Shown here: in pieces, positions 33,550-42,801 of the stretch | Numbering within the stretch: the first letter of the stretch is position 1 | How the letters are laid out: each line of letters opens with the position of its first letter | Source of the DNA: Planococcus sp. CP5-4_YE | Lineage (GTDB): Bacteria; Bacillota; Bacilli; Bacillales_A; Planococcaceae | Assembly (NCBI RefSeq): GCF_019042655.1 | Contig: NZ_JAHPZO010000013.1 | Coordinates: 22,318-86,317, forward strand | Length of the DNA: 64,000 bases | Reading direction: 5' to 3' | Made by a program: the position numbers and the translations under genes | Notes under the pieces: generated by a model | What the model saw: the letters and a program-made list of their open reading frames with translations, nothing else | Database searches by the model: none | What the model was told of the DNA's origin: nothing

Positions 33550-34523
33550 CAATTGACGAAACGGAACTGCTGGCTCGAAATGAGCGGATAAGAGACGAGT
33601 TGTGCGCTGTCCAAATCTTCGGCGTGCATATCCACCGCCGTAATCTGGCTATTGTCGTACGTTGTGTAATAGTAAATCCCCTTGTCCATATTGCAGCAGG
33701 AAGAGTACAAAGTGTATTCGAATTTCCCGTCCTCTAGCGCATTGAGCCCTTTCAGCTGCGCCACCGAATTCAGGATATGAAAAAACTGCCCGACACTGTC
33801 AGCTTCACTGCTGCCGGATGCCGAGTTGAATTTGGCGAATGTCGCCCTCACAAAACGCGAGGTCGAGGACAAATCCCCCGGCAAGCCGATGCCGCCCATC
33901 CCAAGGCTGTATGGCTTGAGGTCTAATTGTTTCGAAAAGCGATTGTCAGGGGCGGAAGCTGTCACCGATAAATACTGGTTCAAATTGAACAAATGGTAGC
34001 CGAATTCGGGATTATTCGCTAGCACGCCTGCTGGATTATCGTAAACTTTCAGCCCTTCTTTTACAGACTCCACGACGATCGACTGCTGCTGATCGGAAAT
34101 CATCCAGTGAAGCGGCGCGAGCGGCAGCTGTTCACTGAAAGGAATATCCGCCAAATTCAGTTTCCACAACAGCATTTTTGCTTCCTCGACCGTTTCACAT
34201 TGGCCTAAAATCCACGGAATGAATTCAAAAGGCGCGATATTGTCTTTGTCCGGATCCTCTACATGGAAACGGGCATTTCCCGGGAAATTCAACCCCGCCA
34301 TGCTCAAGCCCTTTTCATTGGTGGCGTCGTAGTATAAAGGATAATGGTCGATGACCGCAGCCATGCCGATCAAGGCGTAATGACTCATCATGTCCTGGGC
34401 TTTACGGAAACGAAAATGAAAATTCCGTGGCGTGATGGTGACCATTTCGTTATAGGAAATATCTAAATCGAGATTTCGGCCAAAATAATGGTCTTTCGTT
34501 TCGAAACTTATCGCTGTGCACAT
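33549..34523 (-). CDS. Choloylglycine hydrolase / penicillin V acylase family amidase
   Basis: 324 residues. N-terminal nucleophile hydrolase with Cys2 as the nucleophile (MCTAISFETKDHYFGRNLDLD: C2, R16, D19 fit the family). Later NEKGLSMAGLNFPG and the Asn region PAGVLANNPEFGYHLFNL match the family. It cleaves C-N amide bonds of conjugated bile salts, penicillin V or N-acyl amino acids such as acyl-homoserine lactones. The MCT start is required for Cys2; a longer in-frame ATG at 34580 must be ignored. Closest to the YxeI type. Confidence 0.92.
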   Translation of the reverse strand: MCTAISFETKDHYFGRNLDLDISYNEMVTITPRNFHFRFRKAQDMMSHYALIGMAAVIDHYPLYYDATNEKGLSMAGLNFPGNARFHVEDPDKDNIAPFEFIPWILGQCETVEEAKMLLWKLNLADIPFSEQLPLAPLHWMISDQQQSIVVESVKEGLKVYDNPAGVLANNPEFGYHLFNLNQYLSVTASAPDNRFSKQLDLKPYSLGMGGIGLPGDLSSTSRFVRATFAKFNSASGSSEADSVGQFFHILNSVAQLKGLNALEDGKFEYTLYSSCCNMDKGIYYYTTYDNSQITAVDMHAEDLDSAQLVSYPLISSQQFRFVN

Positions 34524-34732
34524 AACTGTCCGCCCCGCTTTCTGGTTTGTGGCATTGTTCGCTACTCCCTTTATACCCAAAGTTCCATTGGCTAAATATT
34601 CATTCGTTTTCCCTTCAGAAACTTTCTTTCCTCACCCCTTTTCAGTTGCTATACTGAAAAAACTTTGCCGTAGACACACTCGATTTACGGATGGTATCCT
34701 ACTCAAGTACTTGCAGGACGGGGGAATTTTCA

Positions 34733-35602
34733 GTGGAACAAGAACGATTCGACAATCTGAAATTAGGCGAGCGGGGCGCGATGCTCAGCATTGCTACATA
34801 TATTATTTTATCCATCATTAAATTATGGGTTGGCTACCTGGCTGGGTCGGAAGCGTTAAAAGCGGACGGCTTGAACAATGTCACGGATATCGTTGCATCA
34901 ACGGCAGTTTTGATCGGCTTGAAATTATCCCAAAAGCCGGCAGACGCCAACCATCCTTATGGGCATTGGCGGGCAGAGACCGTGGCTTCTTTGGTGGCCT
35001 CATTCATCATCGTCGCAGTCGGGCTGCAAGTTACTTACTCAGCCGTCGTGTCGGTTTTCCAAGGGACCAGCGAAACGCCTGGGCTGCTTTCGGCCTGGAC
35101 CGCAGGATTTTCTACTATCGTGATGTATTTGGTATATCGATATAACAAAAAGCTAGCTGAACGCATCAATAGCAAAGCTGTGGCTGCAGCAGCCAAAGAC
35201 AATTTATCCGATGCTTGGGTCAGCATCGCAGCCGTCGTCGGAATTGTCGGCGCGCAGTTTTATCTGCCGTGGCTTGACCCGCTTGCGGCTCTTCTTGTCG
35301 GTGTATTGATCGTCAAAACCGGCTGGGGCATCTTTTGGGAAGCAACCCACGAACTGACGGACGGCTTTGACGAAGAACTCATCAAATCGTTCAAAGAAAC
35401 TGCACTCACCACACAAGGCGTCACTGAAGTTCGCGAAATCCGCGCTAGAAATTACGGCAACCGGGCCGTCGTCGATGTCACCGTTTTGGTGCCTGGCGAT
35501 TTGGACATTGCTGTCGCACACGATATCTCGACCAAAGTAGAAGTCAAACTCATGAAACGCTATGATATTTCGGCTGTCCATGTGCATGTGGAGCCACATT
35601 AA
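34733..35602 (+). CDS. Cation diffusion facilitator transporter
   Basis: 289 residues. CDF fold with six helices: residues around ALKADGLNNVTDIVAS carry the metal-site D-x-x-x-D in helix 2 (H replaced by N), then ANHPYGHWRAE, and KDNLSDAWVS for helix 5. A C-terminal cytoplasmic ferredoxin-like domain (about 210-289) ends in HVHVEPH. Exports divalent ions (Zn, Mn, Fe, Co) in exchange for protons. A GTG start is chosen from the GGGGGAA site; a longer frame begins at 34691. Confidence 0.92.
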   Translation: MEQERFDNLKLGERGAMLSIATYIILSIIKLWVGYLAGSEALKADGLNNVTDIVASTAVLIGLKLSQKPADANHPYGHWRAETVASLVASFIIVAVGLQVTYSAVVSVFQGTSETPGLLSAWTAGFSTIVMYLVYRYNKKLAERINSKAVAAAAKDNLSDAWVSIAAVVGIVGAQFYLPWLDPLAALLVGVLIVKTGWGIFWEATHELTDGFDEELIKSFKETALTTQGVTEVREIRARNYGNRAVVDVTVLVPGDLDIAVAHDISTKVEVKLMKRYDISAVHVHVEPH

Positions 35603-35629
35603 AAAACACCGGCGGCCGCTGGTGTTTTT
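35602..35629. terminator. Bidirectional terminator
   Basis: AAAAACACC / GGTGTTTTT stem with a 10-base loop between the CDF gene and the convergent GNAT gene. Confidence 0.85.
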
Positions 35630-35630
35630 G

Positions 35631-36191
35631 TCATTCTTCCTTTATGTTTAGGCTCGCGAGATACGCTTCAAAATCTTCTTTCTGAAAAACATGTAAAACG
35701 CATGGCTGTTTTTCCTTGTTCTCGAGCGCCTGATGTTCTTCCGGAAATTCGGCTTCTACATGCAGGCTGATAAAAGGCAATTTTTCCTGTGCTTTTTGAG
35801 AACGGATGTTCACCGTTCGCGCTCCTGCGAATACGTTTGATAACCCCAGTTCTTCAAAAGCGATTTTCAACATCTCGACCTTGGACGCTTCGTTAAACCC
35901 TTGCCCCCAATATTCTTGCCCGATCCATGTCCCGATATGGCAAGATTTTTTGGCGTCGTCGATAAACATCAAATCCGTCAGGCCGACCAATTGGTTGTGC
36001 TCGTTTAAAATGACTCGCGGTACTCTTGTGCCTGACTTTTCTTCTTCTCTCACCAGACGGCTGAAGCGAATCGTGTCATCGAGTGTCCCATCCGGCAACC
36101 CTAAAGCGTCTTTCACCGCCGGCACCGAGGACAAACGGAAAATTTTTTCGCAAAATTCATCTTCATGTGCAACCAATTTCACTTTCTTCAT
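35631..36191 (-). CDS. GNAT acetyltransferase, RimJ/RimL type
   Basis: 186 residues. GNAT motif HIGTWIGQEYWGQGFNEAS (about 85-103) and NIRSQKAQEKLPF in the last third. Substrate unknown. Start MKKVKL chosen because GGAGGGG is six bases upstream. Sits between the CDF gene and the nik-type operon, on the same strand as the latter but downstream of it. Confidence 0.82.
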   Translation of the reverse strand: MKKVKLVAHEDEFCEKIFRLSSVPAVKDALGLPDGTLDDTIRFSRLVREEEKSGTRVPRVILNEHNQLVGLTDLMFIDDAKKSCHIGTWIGQEYWGQGFNEASKVEMLKIAFEELGLSNVFAGARTVNIRSQKAQEKLPFISLHVEAEFPEEHQALENKEKQPCVLHVFQKEDFEAYLASLNIKEE

Positions 36192-36239
36192 ATCCATCCC
36201 CTCCACTCGCTCAGAACTTTTCTAAGATCTTTTACTGGT

Positions 36240-37076
36240 TCATCTTGAGAAAAGTTTCTTGGCTTCTGTTGGCGCAGCCGCATTGCGGTAGCGAGGATGC
36301 TCAGGCAGCATCGAGTCCACCAGGCTCTTCACTGCAGGTTGCTGAGAAGTAAACACCTCATCCTTATTATGGAACACTTCGGCTATTTGACCCTTGTGCA
36401 TAATCGCCATCGCATCTGAGATGGAATAGGCAGCTCGGATATCGTGTGTGATAAATAGATAAGAAAGGCCGTGCATCTTTTTCAAGTCCTGCAATAAGTC
36501 CAAAATAGTCGTTTGGGTTACCATGTCCAAACTACTGACGGATTCGTCCAACACAATCATCTTCGGCTTTAACGCAAGGGCTCTTGCAATATTGATGCGC
36601 TGCAATTGCCCACCGCTGAATTCGCGCGGGTATTTTTTCATGTCGCTGCTGCTAAGCCCAACCTGCTCCAACAAACTTGCAATGGCCCGGTTCTGTTCAC
36701 CGGCAGACAGCTTTTCGTAATTTTCTAAGGGTTCTGCAATAATTTTCTCAGCCGTCAGGCGCGGGTTTACGGAAGAATAGCTATCCTGGAACACCACTTG
36801 TAAATTCCTGCGCATTTGCTGGCGGCTTTTGGCGTCCATGGCATATACATCCTGCCCTTGAAAAATCACCTGTCCTTTTTGCGGCTTTTCAAGCCCCAGA
36901 ATGACTTTTCCGAGCGTACTTTTTCCGGCTCCGCTTGATCCAAGCAGTCCCAGGCACGTCCCTTCTTCTATCGATAATGAGATCCCGGAAAGAACGGGCT
37001 TCACGTCCTGCTTGCGCCAGAAAGAGCGGGAGGCACCGTAGGAATGGGTAATATCCTTAACTTCCAATAAAGTCAT
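36240..37076 (-). CDS. nikE: Nickel/peptide-type ABC transporter ATPase, NikE-like
   Basis: 278 residues. Walker A GLLGSSGAGKST, signature FSGGQLQRINIARAL, Walker B MIVLDESVSSLD and H-loop FITHDI. The C-terminal PAVKSLVDSMLPEHPRY is as in the OppF/NikE group. Last gene of the five-gene uptake operon. Energises import with NikD. Confidence 0.88.
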   Translation of the reverse strand: MTLLEVKDITHSYGASRSFWRKQDVKPVLSGISLSIEEGTCLGLLGSSGAGKSTLGKVILGLEKPQKGQVIFQGQDVYAMDAKSRQQMRRNLQVVFQDSYSSVNPRLTAEKIIAEPLENYEKLSAGEQNRAIASLLEQVGLSSSDMKKYPREFSGGQLQRINIARALALKPKMIVLDESVSSLDMVTQTTILDLLQDLKKMHGLSYLFITHDIRAAYSISDAMAIMHKGQIAEVFHNKDEVFTSQQPAVKSLVDSMLPEHPRYRNAAAPTEAKKLFSR

Positions 37077-37106
37077 CTATGGCTTCCTCCTTCTTTCAGT
37101 CACGAG

Positions 37107-37934
37107 TTAGATGACGAGCCGGTTCAAGGCTTCGTTGCCCGATAACATAGGCCTCGCCTGCAGCAAATTCTTCGTGTATTCATGCTGCGGGCGATCGAAC
37201 AATTCGCAGACTTCTGCTTGCTCGACGATTTCTCCGTGTCGCATGACCGCGACTTCATCCGCCAGCTGTGAAATCACGCCCAAGTCATGGGAAATGAGTA
37301 AAATCGCTGTCCCGCATTCTGTCCGCAACCGGTCCAGCTCATTCAATACTTGCAGCTGATTGGTTACATCGAGTGCGGTGGTGGGTTCATCTGCAATGAC
37401 AACAGCGGGTCGCAAAGACATGGAGATCGCGATCATGACACGTTGCAGCATGCCGCCGCTCAATTGAAACGGATATTTTTTCATCAGTTTAGCCGGTTCT
37501 TCTAAATTCATGCTCTCCAGCGAAGCGATTGCTAATTCGACTGCTTGTTTTTTTCCGAGTCCCGTATGCGTACGGATTGTTTCGACAAATTGATTGCCAA
37601 TTGTGTAGACGGGCGTAAAGGCGTTCATGGGATTTTGCATGATAAAGCCGATGTCTTTGCCGCGAATATTGCGCATTGCTTGTGCGGGCAAGCCATTCAG
37701 CTCTTGGCCATGCAGTTGGATGCTTCCTTGCACGTGCATTGACCGCTGACTCAATAATTGCATCAAAGCCATGGAAGTGACCGTTTTGCCGCTTCCGCTT
37801 TCCCCGATCAGCCCGAGCACCTTGCCCGGTTTTAATTCCAAATTCACGTTCCGTACTAAAGGAAGAGCCCCTCGACTGGATTTAGCAGCGATATTCAAGT
37901 TGTCGACTTGCAGGACATTCGGTTGTGTATGCAT
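37107..37934 (-). CDS. nikD: Nickel/peptide-type ABC transporter ATPase, NikD-like
   Basis: 275 residues. Walker A GLIGESGSGKT, LSGGMLQRVMIAISM signature, Walker B AVVIADEPTTALD and H-loop ISHDLGV. Typical OppD/NikD C-terminus (FDRPQHEYTKNLL). Fourth gene in the operon, 14 bases after the permease gene. Confidence 0.88.
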   Translation of the reverse strand: MHTQPNVLQVDNLNIAAKSSRGALPLVRNVNLELKPGKVLGLIGESGSGKTVTSMALMQLLSQRSMHVQGSIQLHGQELNGLPAQAMRNIRGKDIGFIMQNPMNAFTPVYTIGNQFVETIRTHTGLGKKQAVELAIASLESMNLEEPAKLMKKYPFQLSGGMLQRVMIAISMSLRPAVVIADEPTTALDVTNQLQVLNELDRLRTECGTAILLISHDLGVISQLADEVAVMRHGEIVEQAEVCELFDRPQHEYTKNLLQARPMLSGNEALNRLVI

Positions 37935-37948
37935 ACGTCTTCTCCTTT

Positions 37949-38779
37949 TCAGTAGCGCCGTTTGACGCCAAACTGCTCTGATAACGATTCACCAATTACA
38001 TTGAACGAAATCACTACGAACAAAATCATCAAGCCCGGATACAGCATCAGTTCCGGATTGCTTCTCATAAAGCTGGTGCCTTCGTGAATCATTGCGCCCC
38101 ATTCCGGCGTAGGCGGCTGGATGCCGAGCCCAAGAAACGATAGCGCCGAAATGTCCATGATGGCCCAGCCCATCTCAAGTGTGCCCATGACCATGATCGG
38201 CGGCAGCACATTCGGCACGAGATGGCGCCTGATGATTTTCCAATTGGACGACCCGCTGATGCGCGCCGCTGTGATGAAGTTCTGTTCTTTCATCGAGACG
38301 ACCATGCCGCGGATCATGCGGGCGTAATACACCCACTGCACCATCATCAATGCCACGACCACTTGCCATAGCCCGGGCCCAAGAAGGCCGACGATTCCTA
38401 ATACCAATACTAAATTCGGAAAAGCCATGACGCCGTCGCAAAAGCGCATCAAAAGCGCGTCAATCCAGCCGCCGCGGTAGCCTGATAAAGTTCCAACGAC
38501 AAGCCCGATGCCGAGCGATGCCACAAAGATCAAAGTCGCAAAACCGAGCGAAACACGGGCACCGTACAACAACCGGGACAAGTTGCAGCGTCCGAGCTGA
38601 TCCGTGCCGAGCGGATATTCGAGAGACGGCGGCATGAGCTTAAGTGCCAAGTTTACTTGTATCGGATCATTCGGGGCGATCCACGGCGCCAGGATGCTGA
38701 CGAGGAAGAACACCACCAAAATGCCTGAGCAAATCGCGAATGGCCATTTGCCTTTTAATGCAGTTCGTATACGTGCCAT
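37949..38779 (-). CDS. nikC: Nickel/peptide-type ABC permease, NikC-like
   Basis: 276 residues with the DppC-like N-terminal helix, then five helices. The EAA-like loop reads AARISGSSNWKIIRRHLVPN. The start MARIRT overlaps the upstream permease stop (TGATG), so the longer frame that begins at 38869 is rejected. Forms the membrane channel with NikB. Confidence 0.9.
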   Translation of the reverse strand: MARIRTALKGKWPFAICSGILVVFFLVSILAPWIAPNDPIQVNLALKLMPPSLEYPLGTDQLGRCNLSRLLYGARVSLGFATLIFVASLGIGLVVGTLSGYRGGWIDALLMRFCDGVMAFPNLVLVLGIVGLLGPGLWQVVVALMMVQWVYYARMIRGMVVSMKEQNFITAARISGSSNWKIIRRHLVPNVLPPIMVMGTLEMGWAIMDISALSFLGLGIQPPTPEWGAMIHEGTSFMRSNPELMLYPGLMILFVVISFNVIGESLSEQFGVKRRY

Positions 38780-39723
38780 CAAAATTGCGCCCTTCCTTCT
38801 CGTGAAATGCGCGGATCCAAATACAGCTGGATGACATCCACGATCAAATTGCAGACGATAAACAAGCATGCCGCAAGCACAACATAGCTTTGGATCACCG
38901 GAATATCCCGGTTAAAAATGGCTTCAATGAAAAATCGCCCGAAGCCCGGCCAGGAAAAGACTTGCTCAACAATGATCGTCCCTGTGAGCAATTTCCCCAA
39001 ATTCATCCCAAGGCCTGTCAGCATCGGCGAAATGGAAATTCTCAATACGTGTTTCACCATGATGCCTTTTTCTTTTAATCCGCGTGTTCTGCCGTATAAC
39101 ACATAGGCTTCTTCCAATTCCTCCAGCACGCTGGCCCGCAACAGTCGCGTATAAATGGCGATCAAAGCAAGTGACAGCGTGATGCTCGGCAACACGAAAT
39201 GCTGCCACGTCCCCCTGCCCTCAACCGGAAACAAATCCAGTTTGACAGCAAAGAAGAAGATCAATACATAGCCAAGCCAGAACTGCGGAATCGATGCGCC
39301 TAAATAGGAAAGCAGCCGGCTGAAATGATCCAGCCAGCTGTTCTTATAGACCGCTGATAAAAATCCGAGCGGCACACTTACAATGATGGCGACTAAAATA
39401 CTGCTTAAGGCCAGTTGAAGCGTTGCTGGCAGCCGCGTCGTGATTTCTTGCCATACTGGCGTGTTCGTTACGTAAGAGTTGCCGAAATCAAAGCGCACGA
39501 TATCAGCGACCGTCTGGAAATATTGGACAATCAGCGGCCGGTCCAAGCCGAATTCCTGACGCTTTTCAGCCAGCAATTCTTCTGTCGGGTGAATATTGGA
39601 AGCCGCCAGGTATGCTTGTGCCGGATCCACCGGCGACAAGCGCACCAACACAAACATCAAGAAAATCGCAAAAAGAATGATTGGAACAACCGCAAAAAGC
39701 CGTTTTATGAGATAGATGACCAT
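38779..39723 (-). CDS. nikB: Nickel/peptide-type ABC permease, NikB-like
   Basis: 314 residues, DppB/NikB family: MVIYLIKRLFAVVPIILFAI start, EAA-like loop YGRTRGLKEKGIMVKHVLR and C-terminal LDPRISREGRAQF. Six helices. Second gene of the operon, 18 bases after the substrate-binding protein gene and overlapping the next permease gene. Confidence 0.92.
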   Translation of the reverse strand: MVIYLIKRLFAVVPIILFAIFLMFVLVRLSPVDPAQAYLAASNIHPTEELLAEKRQEFGLDRPLIVQYFQTVADIVRFDFGNSYVTNTPVWQEITTRLPATLQLALSSILVAIIVSVPLGFLSAVYKNSWLDHFSRLLSYLGASIPQFWLGYVLIFFFAVKLDLFPVEGRGTWQHFVLPSITLSLALIAIYTRLLRASVLEELEEAYVLYGRTRGLKEKGIMVKHVLRISISPMLTGLGMNLGKLLTGTIIVEQVFSWPGFGRFFIEAIFNRDIPVIQSYVVLAACLFIVCNLIVDVIQLYLDPRISREGRAQF

Positions 39724-39741
39724 TGGATTGCCCTCCTGTTG

Positions 39742-41361
39742 TTACTCGCTTACTGAAATATCGTTGAATGGATGCTCGTCGCGGTTGGCCGGAAACTCAA
39801 ACGACTCGATATCGTTTTGATAAGCCACCGTCTTTTTCATATAAGAAATCGGGATGAAGACCGATTGTTCTTGCAAGGTATTTAAAATAGAACCATACAA
39901 TTCCTGGCGTTTCGTTTCGTCGGTAGAGGCCAGCGCTTCACGCACCTGCTCGTCGAGTTCTGATTTCATCGGCAAATTGGAATGCGCTTCTGCCACTCCC
40001 CAGCCGTCTTCGGCAACGACATTGATCATGGAATGCGGGTCATAAGGCGCCCCGTAGTTATACCAGAAATCCAAATCAAAGTTGCCCGCTTTGCGGCGCT
40101 CGATTTGCTCGGTCAATTCCAATCCTGCAATTTCTAGTTTGACGCCGATCGCTAACCATTCGGCTTGAAGCGTTTCGGCCATTGCTTTTTGAATCGGGTC
40201 GGTCTTGTCGTAGATCAATTCCAGTTCGAGTGGCTGCCCGTCTTTTTCACGGATAGCGCCGCCGGACTCCAGTTTCCAACCAGCTTCGTCCAAATAAGAA
40301 GCCGCTTTTTCCACGTCGTATTCGACTGCTTCGATGTCTTCTTGTGCATAAGGGAAGTTGGATGACAGAATCGAATCCGCTTTTTCTTCAAGGCCAAGCG
40401 TGATGCCTTCGACCATCGCTTGTTTATTGAATCCATGATGGAGTGCCAAGCGCACATTCAAATCGGACAGCTTTTCGCTCGTCGAATTGACGAGCATCGT
40501 TCTCGTTGCCACCGGATCGGATAAATCAGTCGTGTATTCCCCGGTTTCTTTCAAATAATTAAACGAATCCATGCTGACGACGCCTTCCCCGTAAATCAGG
40601 TCAAGCTCGCCTTTTTCAAAAGCAAGGACGCGCGTTTCTGCATCCGGAATGATTTTGATGGTCACTTCTTCTAATTCCGGGCTTTCTCCCCAGTAATCGG
40701 GATTGCGTTTGAAAACCGCATATTCATCTGTTTTATATTCGTCCAAAACCCAAGGGCCAGTCCCTACTGCTTCCGTGATTCCTTTGGATGTATCGCCATC
40801 TTCCGGAAAGCCCGCTTCACCAAGCATCCGTACCGGGCGAACAACCGCTAAATCCTGCAAAGCCGGATAATAGGCTTGTGTCAGCACCATTTTGAATGTC
40901 AGTTCATCCACGACCTCAATCTTATCGAGGACATTGATGACGCCAAGCCAGCTGTGGGAATTTTTATTTGCCAGGACTGCATCAAAATTCTTTTTGACCA
41001 CTTCTGAAGTGAGTGAAGAACCATCTGTAAACTGGACGCCTTCGCGCAGCTTGAACGTATACTCACGGCCGTCTTCCGACACTGTCCAAGACTCGGCGAG
41101 GTGGGGTTTCACTTCTCCGCCTTCTTCGTAGCTGACAAGTGGCTCGTAAATCATCGATTGCGTGATCAATTGTGACGGATTGTAGACATGCGGATTCATC
41201 GGGCCGATATCACGCGGCCAAGACATTGTAATGGCATTTGGGTTATCGCTTTCTGCATCAGCCGAACCCGAGGCATTGTCATCTGAGCAGGCGCTCAACG
41301 TAAGCGCTGCACAAGCGGCCAGCGCTAAAAATAGGTTCTTTTTGTTATTATGTATTTTCAT
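39742..41361 (-). CDS. nikA: Nickel/metallophore-type substrate-binding lipoprotein, NikA-like
   Basis: 539 residues. Lipobox LSAC near residue 25. The SBP_bac_5 fold has strong NikA/CntA-type landmarks: SWPRDIGPMNPHVY, GTGPWVLDEYKTDEYAVFKR, NYGAPYDPHSM. Binds nickel in complex with small chelators, or staphylopine-like metallophores in CntA relatives; which one is not decidable. The Fur-type box at 41393-41407 and the absence of a NikR site favour iron/zinc-controlled metallophore uptake. No metallophore synthesis genes (cntKLM type) are adjacent. Confidence 0.9.
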   Translation of the reverse strand: MKIHNNKKNLFLALAACAALTLSACSDDNASGSADAESDNPNAITMSWPRDIGPMNPHVYNPSQLITQSMIYEPLVSYEEGGEVKPHLAESWTVSEDGREYTFKLREGVQFTDGSSLTSEVVKKNFDAVLANKNSHSWLGVINVLDKIEVVDELTFKMVLTQAYYPALQDLAVVRPVRMLGEAGFPEDGDTSKGITEAVGTGPWVLDEYKTDEYAVFKRNPDYWGESPELEEVTIKIIPDAETRVLAFEKGELDLIYGEGVVSMDSFNYLKETGEYTTDLSDPVATRTMLVNSTSEKLSDLNVRLALHHGFNKQAMVEGITLGLEEKADSILSSNFPYAQEDIEAVEYDVEKAASYLDEAGWKLESGGAIREKDGQPLELELIYDKTDPIQKAMAETLQAEWLAIGVKLEIAGLELTEQIERRKAGNFDLDFWYNYGAPYDPHSMINVVAEDGWGVAEAHSNLPMKSELDEQVREALASTDETKRQELYGSILNTLQEQSVFIPISYMKKTVAYQNDIESFEFPANRDEHPFNDISVSE

Positions 41362-41392
41362 AGCTAGTGTATTCCTCTCTTATTTCAAGCGC

Positions 41393-41407
41393 TGATAATG
41401 ATTCTCA
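41393..41407 (-). promoter_or_regulatory. Fur-family box upstream of nikABCDE
   Basis: TGATAAT-G-ATTCTCA against the 7-1-7 consensus TGATAAT-N-ATTATCA: one mismatch in 14 defined positions. It covers the region just downstream of the -10 box, so binding would block transcription. Fur, Zur and PerR boxes are similar, so the regulator is not proven. Confidence 0.75.
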
Positions 41408-41421
41408 ATTTCACTCTTGTA

Positions 41422-41450
41422 AATATAATAATATATCGGTATTTTGTCAA
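41422..41450 (-). promoter_or_regulatory. Sigma-A promoter of nikABCDE
   Basis: On the minus strand TTGACA (41445-41450) and TATATT (41422-41427) are separated by exactly 17 bases. Confidence 0.75.
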
Positions 41451-41506
41451 TGTGTATTTGAATTATTATGCCCCCTCAAACAGTCGTTCCGTTATCCGGC
41501 AATGAA

Positions 41507-41535
41507 AAATCCCACCTTAATAATAGGAGGGATTT
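41507..41535 (-). terminator. Rho-independent terminator of the accessory cluster
   Basis: AAATCCC-a-CCT / AGG-a-GGGATTT stem and T run on the minus strand, just past the nucleotidyltransferase gene stop. Confidence 0.7.
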
Positions 41536-41547
41536 CGAAAAGGCTAT

Positions 41548-42354
41548 TTAATTTGTAGCGTTAAGTAGGAGCTCGATTTCATCTCGCAAATAGTCTCGCA
41601 CTGCCGATAAATCCTCTTGCACAAAAGCACCTCCCGGACGATCCGTTCGATAAGCTTCCGCTGCTTGCTGAATAAGCTCCGTGAACTGTTCCGGTAAACT
41701 TTCTTGCCCCCACTTACCGGCTTCTTGCTTTGAACAAATTTTACCTTCTTTTATATACCAATACACACGAACTAAATTCAATGTGCAATACATCGGCTTT
41801 TCGTGTATCTTTTCCACGCATTCTTCATAGTCTTCCATAATAGAGGCCAGGTAGTCCTGCTGAGGGATACTCGGAAAAGTTTCTTGAATCGGACCACCCG
41901 CCAAGCAAATGCCACGATGTTTTAAAATCATGAAATGTGCAGCCAAATCGACATCGGTCTTTTCTTCGCCGTTCAAATAGAGAGCTGTCCCATTCCGTAG
42001 TTCGGCCTCATAGCGTGCACGCCAAAACTCGCTAAAATGAAAGTCGTAAGGTGTCGGGTAACTCCAGTTCTCGACTTGCGAAAGGGTGAGAGAACTGATT
42101 TCGATTGGGAATGGCTTGCTGGATCGTTCCAACAAAAAGCGAACCAATTCCCGCTTTTGCCGACTGGATAAAGGCAGCTTGGTCACCACGATCAGGTCTA
42201 TATCACTTCTGTTCGGGTTGAACCCGCCCATCGCCAGAGAACCGTGCAGGTAAACGCCTACAGGCTGTTGTTCCAGAATGTTGACCATTCCTTCTACCGA
42301 ATCGAGTACAAAGCGCTGTAATTCTTGCGGGCAATTTCCCCATTCATAACTCAT
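41548..42354 (-). CDS. Aminoglycoside adenylyltransferase-like nucleotidyltransferase
   Basis: 268 residues. The nucleotidyltransferase motif G-S-L-A-M-G-G-F-N-P-N-R-S-D-I-D-L (about residues 36-52) gives the metal-binding D-x-D. The C-terminal part resembles the DUF4111/AadA helical domain (LNLVRVYWYIKEGKICSKQEAGKWG). This is the layout of spectinomycin/streptomycin ANT(9)/ANT(3'') enzymes. Activity on drugs is not shown by sequence; many chromosomal homologues are of unknown spectrum. Five further minus-strand genes lie upstream of it. Confidence 0.85.
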   Translation of the reverse strand: MSYEWGNCPQELQRFVLDSVEGMVNILEQQPVGVYLHGSLAMGGFNPNRSDIDLIVVTKLPLSSRQKRELVRFLLERSSKPFPIEISSLTLSQVENWSYPTPYDFHFSEFWRARYEAELRNGTALYLNGEEKTDVDLAAHFMILKHRGICLAGGPIQETFPSIPQQDYLASIMEDYEECVEKIHEKPMYCTLNLVRVYWYIKEGKICSKQEAGKWGQESLPEQFTELIQQAAEAYRTDRPGGAFVQEDLSAVRDYLRDEIELLLNATN

Positions 42355-42383
42355 CAGAAAGCTCTCCTTTTAAAGACGCGGCT

Positions 42384-42797
42384 CTAGCGTTTCACTTGAT
42401 ATACACAGCGGAATCGTTCAACTCCCGGGTACTTCTCGCCTAAACTGCTTATCGAGAATCCATATTTTCTATAAAACTCCACTGCTTGTTGATCGGTCTC
42501 GGCGATTATTTGATGGAACGGATAGAACCGGCAGATGAAATCGATCATTTCACTCCCGATATTCTGCCCTCTTATTTCTGAGGAGACACTTAGATGCCTG
42601 ATTTCACAAACGTCTTTCTCCAGAAACTCAATTCCGATGCAAGCGAAGAATTTTTCGTCCACGGCCATCCCGTATAATTTAAAGTTTGGAAGAGAGAAGT
42701 ATTTTTCATACTCAGCTTTCACTTTAGTGGAAGAAGTAGCGTAGGATAACAAGGTCTTTACAGAAGAATCCATTACACCCGAATTGATTTCCAGCAC
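42384..42797 (-). CDS. GNAT acetyltransferase
   Basis: 137 residues. Motif A is LSVSSEIRGQNIGSEMIDFI (about 71-90) and motif B EFYRKYGFS. Small single-domain GNAT, substrate unknown. Four bases separate it from the next upstream GNAT gene, so co-translated. Part of the acetyltransferase cluster. Confidence 0.8.
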   Translation of the reverse strand: MLEINSGVMDSSVKTLLSYATSSTKVKAEYEKYFSLPNFKLYGMAVDEKFFACIGIEFLEKDVCEIRHLSVSSEIRGQNIGSEMIDFICRFYPFHQIIAETDQQAVEFYRKYGFSISSLGEKYPGVERFRCVYQVKR

Positions 42798-42801
42798 ACA
42801 C

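Noticed and set aside
34516..34821. Plus-strand frame across the divergent region of the amidase and CDF genes
   Set aside because: Antisense/out-of-frame to two well supported genes and without a translation signal.
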